64,000 bases of DNA from Deltaproteobacteria bacterium (GTDB lineage Bacteria; Desulfobacterota; GWC2-55-46), in NCBI GenBank assembly GCA_015075075.1, contig JABTVA010000001.1, positions 239,662 to 303,661 of the forward strand, given 5' to 3'. A model generated the notes under the pieces. The model was given only the letters and a program-made list of their open reading frames with translations. It made no database searches and had not been told where the DNA came from. Below are positions 1 to 5,944 of this stretch, in pieces (position 1 is the first letter of the stretch; each line of letters starts with the position of its first letter). Position numbers and translations under genes: made by a program.

Positions 1-202
1 CAAGTGCAAGGTATGCCACGAGGACATATTCATCCTCAAGAAGGGCGCCAACGACATCAACATGGCCGCCATCATGAGCGGCGAGTTCTGCGGCAAATGC
101 CACAACGGACTGGTAGCCTGGGAGCCTCTTTATTGCGACAGGTGCCATAGCTACAAAGGCGATCCGGCGGCGGCCGGCGCTCCAAGCAGGATTTCCGAAT
201 AA
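1..202 (+). CDS. c7-type multiheme cytochrome, 5' end cut by window edge
   Basis: The reading frame is open from base 2 and ends at TAA (200-202); the start lies outside the window. The visible 66 residues hold three complete haem-binding CxxCH motifs (CKVCH, CGKCH, CDRCH) with the spacing of the c7/triheme cytochrome family. Such proteins are periplasmic electron carriers; covalent haem attachment is known for the family. The residues after CKVCH (EDIF, LKKGAND) parallel the PQIF and PARGANE stretch of the next gene, so the two are paralogues. A Shine-Dalgarno sequence (AAAGGAGG) for the next gene sits directly on the stop, so the three cytochromes are probably one transcript. The partner enzyme or electron sink is not visible. 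Confidence 0.85.
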   Translation, partial: KCKVCHEDIFILKKGANDINMAAIMSGEFCGKCHNGLVAWEPLYCDRCHSYKGDPAAAGAPSRISE

Positions 203-214
203 AGGAGGATAGAG

Positions 215-871
215 ATGAACGCATCTTCATTCAGAAAATTGAAGGTCGCTCTCCTCTGCTCGCTTGTGGCGGTAATCGGCTATACTTTCGCCGGCACGGT
301 CGCCGACGCGGCGCAGACAAAGAGGCAGCAGCCACCAGCATCGGGTAAGGAAACGCCTCAGCAACAGATAGACCCCAACGACCCGTCGAGCGTCATCTAC
401 CTCGACAGCGCCGGGAAGCCCGCAGGCATAGGCGACCCGAACAAGCCCGCGAGCGAGGCCTCAAGGCGGCATGGCTGGCACCCGCAGGCCCTTTCGGCCG
501 CAGGGCTCCCCAAGGACAGGTACGGGCTCGTCGACTGGGCGAAGCTCGTGAGGCAGAACATAATAAGCCCCAAGCACTCGCTCGACCCCGGTGAGGAAGA
601 GGCCCCGCCCCTTAAGATGGACGTGGTAATACCGGCCAAGGGCGACTTCGTGGACGACGTCATATACCCGCACGAGATGCACACCTACTGGCTCAAGAGC
701 GACGTATGCCATCCCCAGATATTCGTCCCCGCAAGGGGCGCGAACGAGATGACGATGGTGGGCATCGTGAAGGGTGACTGGTGCGGCAGGTGCCACGGGA
801 AGGTGGCCTTCCCGCTCACCGACTGCACCAAGTGCCATTCCGCGCCCAAGAACAAGGCATCGAAGAAGTAA
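215..871 (+). CDS. c7-type triheme cytochrome with one atypical haem site
   Basis: 218 residues with an N-terminal signal peptide (basic start, hydrophobic stretch about residues 10-25, cleavage probably after ADA near 32), so periplasmic. Residues 35-140 form a Pro/Lys-rich spacer not found in small c7 proteins. The C-terminal part is the cytochrome domain. It has CGRCH and CTKCH, but the expected first site reads SDVCH, with Ser (codon AGC) where the first haem Cys (TGC) belongs; a single base change would restore it. Upstream His residues in YPHEMH are candidate axial ligands. RBS AAAGGAGG lies 7 bases before ATG 215. It likely carries electrons together with its two cytochrome neighbours. 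Confidence 0.85.
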   Translation: MNASSFRKLKVALLCSLVAVIGYTFAGTVADAAQTKRQQPPASGKETPQQQIDPNDPSSVIYLDSAGKPAGIGDPNKPASEASRRHGWHPQALSAAGLPKDRYGLVDWAKLVRQNIISPKHSLDPGEEEAPPLKMDVVIPAKGDFVDDVIYPHEMHTYWLKSDVCHPQIFVPARGANEMTMVGIVKGDWCGRCHGKVAFPLTDCTKCHSAPKNKASKK

Positions 872-876
872 TCAGG

Positions 877-1218
877 ATGCGGCCCGGCTTGATCTCGTTC
901 GTAGCTGCCCTGGCAATGGCCCTGCCGGGGACAGGACTGGCAGCGGCCGTCGGGGACATAGTGCTCGACTCCAGGTCAGTGAGCATGGGCAAGGCGGGCG
1001 TCGGGCCGGTCGTTTACCCGCACGCGCTCCACGAGAAGCTCTATAAATGCGCCGCCTGCCACCCGAAGATCTTCAAGGAGAAGGCGGGCGCGACAGAGAT
1101 GTCCATGAAGCTCAATATGGACGGCAAGCTCTGCGGCTCTCCGAACTGCCACAATAGCGAGAAGGCTTTCCCGCTTTATAATTGCGTCAAGTGCCATACC
1201 AAAGCAGGGGCGAAGTGA
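877..1218 (+). CDS. c7-type triheme cytochrome
   Basis: 113 residues. The start at ATG 877 is chosen because it opens a clean signal peptide (MRPGLISFVAALAMALPG, cleavage near AAA) five bases after the preceding stop. Haem sites are CAACH, then C-GSPN-C-H (a four-residue spacer rather than two), then CVKCH. C-x4-CH sites are known from cytochromes c3, so this is a variant rather than damage. The layout YPHALHEKLYKCAACHPKIF matches the preceding paralogue. It is the third and last cytochrome of the set and is closed by a hairpin terminator that overlaps its stop codon. Redox partner unknown. Confidence 0.88.
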   Translation: MRPGLISFVAALAMALPGTGLAAAVGDIVLDSRSVSMGKAGVGPVVYPHALHEKLYKCAACHPKIFKEKAGATEMSMKLNMDGKLCGSPNCHNSEKAFPLYNCVKCHTKAGAK

Positions 1219-1235
1219 TTCGCCCCTGCTTTTTT
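1203..1235 (+). terminator. Intrinsic terminator of the cytochrome operon
   Basis: A perfect 12-bp stem (AGCAGGGGCGAA / TTCGCCCCTGCT) with loop GTGA is followed by a run of T. The stop codon TGA of the last cytochrome lies in the loop. Confidence 0.9.
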
Positions 1236-1279
1236 CGTACCTTCGCTGAAATCCCTCTCATAAAGACAAAAGAGCGCTT

Positions 1280-2017
1280 TTAATCGGATTGTTCCCCGAG
1301 GAGGGCCGCCGCCTCCCTGTCAACAAGCCATACGACCTCCCTGGCTTCAACCATACGAGCCGGACCGGCTACCGGCGCTTTGCCCCGGAGGACGTCCCTC
1401 AAGGCCGCGGCCTTATCCCACCCGGAGGCGAGGAACATTGCCTTGCGGGACTCCCTGAGGGCGCCTATGGTTAGCGTCACCCTCCACGAGCCGAGCAAGC
1501 TTACGTAGTTCTCGGTCACGAGCCTTTCCTTCTCTCCGAGGGCGTTTGTCCCCGGGAATACGGAGAGCGTATGGCCGTCTGCGCCGAGGCCCAGGAGTAC
1601 GAGGTCGAAGGGCGGGAGCTTGCCTGGACCTAGCCTGAAAAACGACCGTATCTCGTCCTCATAGGCCAGGGCCGCCTCCTTTGGTGGAAGCTCCCCTTTT
1701 ATGCGGTGGATGTTTTCGGAAGGAATCGCTATCCGGGAGATGAGGCCATCGTTTGCCGCCTTGAAATTACTCTCGTCGCTATCGGGCGGGACGCACCTTT
1801 CGTCGCCCCAGAAAAGATGCACGCGGCCCCAGTCCGCCTTGTCCCGGTATTCAGCCCCAAGGAGCTCGTATAGCGCCCTGGGGGTCCTGCCGCCCGAAAG
1901 GACTGCCGTAAAAAGGCCCCTCTCGCGGATGGCGGCCCTGCCGGCGTCATGGAATAACGCGGCGGCGCCCCTTGCAAGCTCCTTTTCCCCCCGGTGGATG
2001 ACAAGGCCTTTTCTCAT
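1280..2017 (-). CDS. pgl: 6-phosphogluconolactonase
   Basis: 245 residues, usual length for the DevB/Pgl family, which is related to the sugar-phosphate isomerase fold of NagB. It hydrolyses 6-phosphoglucono-lactone to 6-phosphogluconate in the cytosol, the second step of the oxidative pentose phosphate pathway. Diagnostic segments are SGGRTPRALYELL near residue 42, WGDERCVPPD near 75 and the LLGLGADGHTLSVFPG block near 145. It is the last gene of the minus-strand sugar-phosphate run, 9 bases after glk. Having pgl next to gnd and zwf argues that the complete oxidative branch was once encoded here. Confidence 0.93.
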   Translation of the reverse strand: MRKGLVIHRGEKELARGAAALFHDAGRAAIRERGLFTAVLSGGRTPRALYELLGAEYRDKADWGRVHLFWGDERCVPPDSDESNFKAANDGLISRIAIPSENIHRIKGELPPKEAALAYEDEIRSFFRLGPGKLPPFDLVLLGLGADGHTLSVFPGTNALGEKERLVTENYVSLLGSWRVTLTIGALRESRKAMFLASGWDKAAALRDVLRGKAPVAGPARMVEAREVVWLVDREAAALLGEQSD

Positions 2018-2026
2018 CCGCGCCCC

Positions 2027-3058
2027 TTATGCCCCTTTGCCCCCGGTTATCCTTTCGGCCCTCTCCCCGGCTAAATGGGCCGCGTAGCTTGCCGCGCCCA
2101 TGAGCCCTGCCCTGTCATTGAGTATCACGCGGACAGGGATGCCTGCCATGAAATCCCTGAACCTGCCCTTGTCCCTGAAGGCTTCGAGGAAACCGCCGGT
2201 CTTAAGCGCTTCGAGTATCTTCGGCGCGATCCCTCCGCCGACGTAGACCCCTGCAACCGAAAGGGCCTTCAAGGCCAGGTTCCCCGCCTCAGCTCCGTAT
2301 ATCGAGACAAAAAGGGCGAGGGCTTCTTTACAGTCCCCGTCCGCGCCGTTCATGGCCTCCTCGGATATGCCGGGCGGAGCGCCTTCGGCTTCCATCCTCG
2401 CACGAAGGCGCTCGGGCGTCTTCCTTTTATTTTTCGCCAGCAGGAACTCGTATATGTTCGCGAGGCCCGGGCCCGAGACTATCCTTTCATAGCTCACGTG
2501 CCCGTACCTGGGGATGAGGTATTGAAGGAGCTCTATCTCAAGTGCGTTCCGCGGGCCGAAGTCCGTGTGCCCGCCTTCGGAAGCGGACGGCCTGAACCCA
2601 CCTGCTTCCCTCACGAGGATCGCCTCTCCGAGCCCCGTTCCGGCGGCTATGAGCGCCGCGTTTCCGGGCCCTGCGGCCCCCTCCTGCAAGGCCATGAAAT
2701 CAGCCTTGCCCAGCAGCCCTACGCCCCGTCCCAGGGCCTCGAGGTCGTTTATGAGGCTGAGCTTTTTGAGCCCGAACCTTTTCTTAAGCCCCTCGCCGTC
2801 AACGACCCATCCGAGGTTCGTGAGAGTGCAACGGTTCCCGATTATGGGGCAGGCAAGCCCGAGGGCCGCGCCCTCGACCTTCGGGGCCTCGCCCTCCTTC
2901 AGGAACTCGCCGAGTATGCCTTCCGGCCCTGGGTAGCGGTCGTTCGAGAATACGCTTTCCTTTCAAGAGGCGAGCGAACCTGCCGAGAGCGCATAGAGCG
3001 CCATGTAGGTCTTTGTGCCGCCTATGTCTCCGGCGAGGACAAGCCGCTCACCCTTCAT
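2027..3058 (-). CDS. glk: Glucokinase, interrupted by one in-frame TGA
   Basis: Phosphorylates glucose to glucose-6-phosphate with ATP (bacterial glucokinase, ROK-related ASKHA fold). Reading from ATG 3058 gives LVLAGDIGGTKTYMAL, the N-terminal phosphate-binding loop, then an in-frame TGA at 2965-2963. The same frame continues without a shift through GAALGLACPI, NDLEALGRG and LIAAGTGLGEAIL to the normal C-terminus. Total length of 343 codons fits the family. ATG 3058 overlaps the end of zwf by 11 bases, as expected of coupled genes. Many neighbouring genes carry sequence errors, so the TGA is more likely a base error or compensating indels than true loss. If real, the gene is broken at about residue 32. 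Confidence 0.82.
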
Positions 3059-3358
3059 AGTTCACCCAGGCCCTCCCGTCCCTTGCGATGAACCTTTCCG
3101 CCTCGGCCGGGCCGAAGCTCCCGGCCCTGTAAAGGTGGAGGTCCGATCTTCCGGGACCCTTGCCGTCCGCGCGGTCGAGGGCCGGGCCGAGCCATCTCCA
3201 GCTGAGTTCCATCCCGTCCCTCCTTACGAAGAGCATCTTGTCACCCGTCATGCAGTCCATGAGCACTCGTAAGCGTCCAGCAACGCCCCTGATAGCCGGA
3301 GAGGTATGAAAAATCCGACGTCCTCAGGCACGACCTCGACCGCGTTCTTGGTGCGTGA
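3048..3358 (-). pseudogene. zwf: Glucose-6-phosphate dehydrogenase, 3' remnant
   Basis: Only about the last 95 residues of Zwf remain. The clear part is MDCMTGDKMLFVRRDGMELS followed by WRWLGPALD, the C-terminal signature of the family. Just upstream DAYE and LLMDCM are in different frames (an indel near 3267), and VVPEDVGF followed by SYLSG needs another indel near 3305. The remaining roughly 390 N-terminal residues, including the NADP and substrate sites, are absent: homology stops where repeat R2 begins at about 3359. Order and spacing (zwf overlapping glk, then pgl) show it belonged to the sugar-phosphate operon. The truncation could be real, caused by cassette insertion, or an assembly join at the repeat. 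Confidence 0.8.
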
Positions 3359-3476
3359 CTTAGAGATTTTTCCCGCAATCAAGGAAAAAGCGGAGCATAT
3401 ATGACAATATGTGAGCATTTTTATTCCCGGCATGACGCAGAGTCCGGGGAAAAAATCAATATTTTTAGATGTTGCC
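3359..3476. repeat. R2 element, left boundary of the cassette
   Basis: This 118-bp segment is the reverse complement of the R2 sequence at 52534-52643 and matches 44892-45031 and 51050-51180. The core reads GCGGAGCATATATGACAATA then TGTGAGCATTTTTATTCCCG. It runs from TTAGAGATTTTT to the terminal TAGATGTTGCC. Its inner edge truncates zwf, and its outer edge lies 50 bases before the thioredoxin-like gene. Confidence 0.85.
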
Positions 3477-3531
3477 TACGCCCTTCCCTTATGCAGGCCT
3501 CTTCTGATATCATTACACTCCGGAGGTGGTC

Positions 3532-4068
3532 TTGAAAACAATCCTGTTGCTTGTCCTCCTGGCCTTTTTCGCTACGGCCTGCGGCGAAAGGCCCGGCAAG
3601 GAAGGCGGGAGCCCTTACGAGCCGAGACTCGCGCAAGGAAGCCCCGCGATTGACTTCCTGCATAAAGACATGGACGGGGCCCAGTTCAGGCTTTCGGAGG
3701 AAAAGGGCAGGGTGGTAATCCTCTATTTCTGGAGGATGAAATGCTCGGAATGCAGGGAGGAGCTCAAGTCCCTTGACTGGCTCCGGAGGAAATACCGGGA
3801 GCGCGGGCTCATCGTCGCCGCTATCGGGGCGGACTCCATGCACAGCGCGCCGCTCTTCAAGGTGCGCGAATTCCTCGACAAGGAAGGGCTGAGATTCGTA
3901 AACATCAGGGACGAGGACGGCTTCGTGGCTGAGGCGTACAGGGTAATGCGGGCCCCGGAGGCGTATATAATCGGGAAGGACGGCAGAATCGCCCTCGTGG
4001 TCAAGGGCCCGTCCGACTGGACCGGCCCGGAAACGTCGGCCTTTCTCGATAAACTACTTTCAGAGTAG
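3532..4068 (+). CDS. TlpA-like thioredoxin-fold lipoprotein
   Basis: Start TTG 3532 is preferred over GTG 3526 because the Shine-Dalgarno GGAGG (3522-3526) overlaps the GTG but lies 5 bases before the TTG. The product begins MKTILLLVLLAFFATACGE, a lipoprotein signal with a plausible lipobox at ATAC. Residues 40-175 are a thioredoxin/AhpC-TSA-type domain: SPAIDFLHKDMDG, then VVILYFWRMKCSECREELKS with a CxxC pair (CSEC), then a cis-Pro-like RAPEAYII segment. It probably acts as an envelope thiol reductant or haem-maturation oxidoreductase; the substrate is unknown. It lies 9 bases before the nitroreductase gene. A second, damaged copy of both genes is at 51444-52484. Confidence 0.8.
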   Translation: MKTILLLVLLAFFATACGERPGKEGGSPYEPRLAQGSPAIDFLHKDMDGAQFRLSEEKGRVVILYFWRMKCSECREELKSLDWLRRKYRERGLIVAAIGADSMHSAPLFKVREFLDKEGLRFVNIRDEDGFVAEAYRVMRAPEAYIIGKDGRIALVVKGPSDWTGPETSAFLDKLLSE

Positions 4069-4077
4069 AGGTATCGC

Positions 4078-4590
4078 ATGCTGAATGTCATAAGGAAACG
4101 GCGCTCGGTGAGGGCGTATCTCAGGCGCGAGGTCGAGGAGAGGAAATTAAAGGAGGTCCTGAAGGCCGCCATGTGCGCGCCCACCTCCTGGGGGACGAGG
4201 GCCTGGGAGTTCGTGGTAGTGAGCGACCCTGAGGCGAAAAAGGCGCTCTCGACCTCCACCGCCCACGCCCGCTTCGTAAGGAACGCGCCTCTGGTGGTGG
4301 TAATCTGTTATAATATAAAAACGGGAAGGCGCTTCAGGGAGGACTCCTCCATAGCGGCGGAACACATACACCTCGAAGCCGTGAACCAGGGGCTCGCCTC
4401 CTGCTTCGTGCAGGTTGCCGACGCCGGCGAGCCCCCTGGGAGCGCCGAGCCTTTCGTCAAAAAGCTCCTGGGCATACCCGAGGAATTCAGGGTCCAGTGC
4501 ATGATGCCTCTCGGATACGCGGTCAAAGGGCCCGGAGAGCACACCGACGACGAGTTCGACCCCGGGAAAATCCATTACGAGAGGTTCTGA
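4078..4590 (+). CDS. Nitroreductase-family FMN protein
   Basis: 170 residues of the NADPH/FMN nitroreductase fold. The family start is visible as MLNVIRKRRSVRAYL, whose RRSVR contacts FMN phosphate; APTSWGTRAWEFVVV near residue 36, APLVVVICYN near 75 and PLGYAV near 145 follow. Family members reduce nitro groups, quinones or flavins; the physiological substrate cannot be read from sequence. ATG 4078 is followed by an uninterrupted frame. It forms a two-gene unit with the TlpA-like lipoprotein. The pair is opposite in strand to the surrounding sugar-phosphate genes and bounded by repeats, so it looks inserted. No clear terminator follows; 4591-4677 holds nothing recognisable. Confidence 0.88.
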   Translation: MLNVIRKRRSVRAYLRREVEERKLKEVLKAAMCAPTSWGTRAWEFVVVSDPEAKKALSTSTAHARFVRNAPLVVVICYNIKTGRRFREDSSIAAEHIHLEAVNQGLASCFVQVADAGEPPGSAEPFVKKLLGIPEEFRVQCMMPLGYAVKGPGEHTDDEFDPGKIHYERF

Positions 4591-4677
4591 GCGGCTCCAT
4601 TAGGGGCAGGGCTTATCGGGCTTGGCCCGCATGGTGAAGAGGATTACCCGGCCGTTTACAGGGCCGTAAAATTTATG

Positions 4678-4864
4678 GCAGTCTCTAAAAATTAAAGAAG
4701 CTCTGATTAATTCGCAATGCTTGTCATTCTGAGCGTGTGAGCCGAAGCCCTGAGTGAAACGAAGGGGAAGAATCTCGTTTTTAGGAAATTCAGCCAGCTA
4801 CGAGATTCTTCGGTCGCTTACGCTCCCTCAGAATGACAGAAAATGGGATTAATCAGACCTTCCT
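4678..4864. repeat. R2 end fragment plus R1 element, right boundary of the cassette
   Basis: 4678-4697 is an R2 end (GGCAGTCTCTAAAAATTAAA). 4698-4864 is an R1 element with inverted ends CTCTGATTAATT and ATTAATCAGACCTTCC. Its core is the TGTCATTCTGAG ... CTCAGAATGACA palindrome with AAGAATCTCG and CGAGATTCTTCGG arms. The same arrangement, inverted, is at 51177-51359. The element stops 7 bases before the gnd stop codon. Confidence 0.87.
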
Positions 4865-4870
4865 TAAATA

Positions 4871-5779
4871 TTATTCGGGGACGCGCTTTACGGTATGGCC
4901 GCCGAACTCCTCCCTCAGGGCGGCAAGGAGCTTTTCTCCGAAGGGCTCCTCCTGCCTGGAGCGGAACCTCCGCATGAGGGACTCCGTTATGGCCGGGATG
5001 CTTACGCCCATGTCCACGGCCTCCTTGACCATCCACCTGCCCTCGCCAGAGTCCTCGACGTATCCGATTATGGACTCAAGCCCGTCCTCCTTGTCGAAGG
5101 CGCTCTCAAGGAGCTCAAGGAGCCACGACCTCACGACGCTTCCCCTGTTCCAGAGGCGCGCAAGCTCCGCGTTCCTTATGCCGTCGGCGTAAGGCGAGGC
5201 GTTTATGAGCTCGAAGCCTTCCGCATAGGCCTCCATTAGGCCGTACTCTATCCCGTTATGCACCATCTTCATGAAATGCCCTGCTCCCACCGCTCCGCAC
5301 CAGAGATAGCCTCCGGGCGGGGCGAGGGTCTTAAGGAGCGGCTCCAGGGCCTCGAACGCGCCCCTTTCCCCGCCAATCATCGTGCAGTAGCCTTTTTCGA
5401 GCCCCCATATGCCGCCGCTTACGCCGGCGTCCATGTAACGGAGCCCGAGCGGCTTTAGTTCCTCTGACCTCCGGAGGTCGTCCTTGTAATAGGTGTTCCC
5501 GCCGTCCACAACCGTATCGCCGGGTGCCAGGAGCGGCTTAAGCGCCTCTATGGTGCGGTCGACTATGTCGCCGGCAGGGAGCATCATCCAGACGGTCCTC
5601 GGCGCGGGGAGCTTATCGGCCAGCTCGGCGAGCGAGTACGCGCCCTCTATGCCCTCGGCCTCGGCGCCCTTCGTCACCTTGTCCGTCCTGTTGTAGCCGA
5701 CAACCCTGTGCCCGCCCCTCTGAAGCCGCCTGGCCATGTTGAGCCCCATGCGGCCCAGGCCGATCATGCCGACATCCAT
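4871..5779 (-). CDS. gnd: 6-phosphogluconate dehydrogenase, decarboxylating (short type)
   Basis: Oxidatively decarboxylates 6-phosphogluconate to ribulose-5-phosphate. About 302 residues, typical of the short Gnd_rel/YqeC class rather than the roughly 470-residue class. The N-terminus has the Rossmann motif VGMIGLGRMGLNMA; DGGNTYYKDD (near 95), GVSGGIWGLEKGYCTMIGG (near 120) and the catalytic region HFMKMVHNGIEYG (near 168) follow. Start ATG 5779 (or 5782) is chosen over the upstream ATG at 5836 because AGGGGAGGG precedes it and the upstream stretch is repeat R3. It is downstream of tal-pgi in the minus-strand run and now separated from zwf by the inserted cassette. Confidence 0.92.
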   Translation of the reverse strand: MDVGMIGLGRMGLNMARRLQRGGHRVVGYNRTDKVTKGAEAEGIEGAYSLAELADKLPAPRTVWMMLPAGDIVDRTIEALKPLLAPGDTVVDGGNTYYKDDLRRSEELKPLGLRYMDAGVSGGIWGLEKGYCTMIGGERGAFEALEPLLKTLAPPGGYLWCGAVGAGHFMKMVHNGIEYGLMEAYAEGFELINASPYADGIRNAELARLWNRGSVVRSWLLELLESAFDKEDGLESIIGYVEDSGEGRWMVKEAVDMGVSIPAITESLMRRFRSRQEEPFGEKLLAALREEFGGHTVKRVPE

Positions 5780-5793
5780 CATCCCTCCCCTAA

Positions 5794-5916
5794 CAGGCTG
5801 CTCAAAAAGCCCAATCTGCTGCGTTGTCTTCAACATTCGTCACTGCGGCGTACAAAAAAGTACGCCTCATTCCTCATGTTTCGACTCCTTGCATCTTGAG
5901 CTTTTTGAGCAGCCTG
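5794..5916. repeat. R3 element, copy 1 (123 bp)
   Basis: Ends are perfect inverted repeats CAGGCTGCTCAAAAAG and CTTTTTGAGCAGCCTG. The interior includes GACTCCTTGCATCTTGA. A second copy of identical length is at 63657-63779. A further half end (TTTTTCAGCAGCCTGCTA, about 5931-5948) follows and overlaps the tal-pgi stop codon. The element fills the gap between gnd and tal-pgi. It encodes no protein. Confidence 0.9.
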
Positions 5917-5944
5917 AACGTGTTTTGAATTTTTCAGCAGCCTG

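Noticed and set aside
2963..2965. Selenocysteine or recoded TGA in glucokinase
   Set aside because: No SECIS-like hairpin was seen after the codon, glucokinases are not selenoproteins, and TGA is used as a normal stop in many genes here.
3359..3476. Insertion sequence with a transposase
   Set aside because: All repeat elements are under 220 bp and contain no transposase reading frame; only non-autonomous elements can be supported.
4698..4864. CRISPR-like array or repeat units
   Set aside because: R1 copies are single, dispersed and palindromic with no regular spacers; no cas gene is present.
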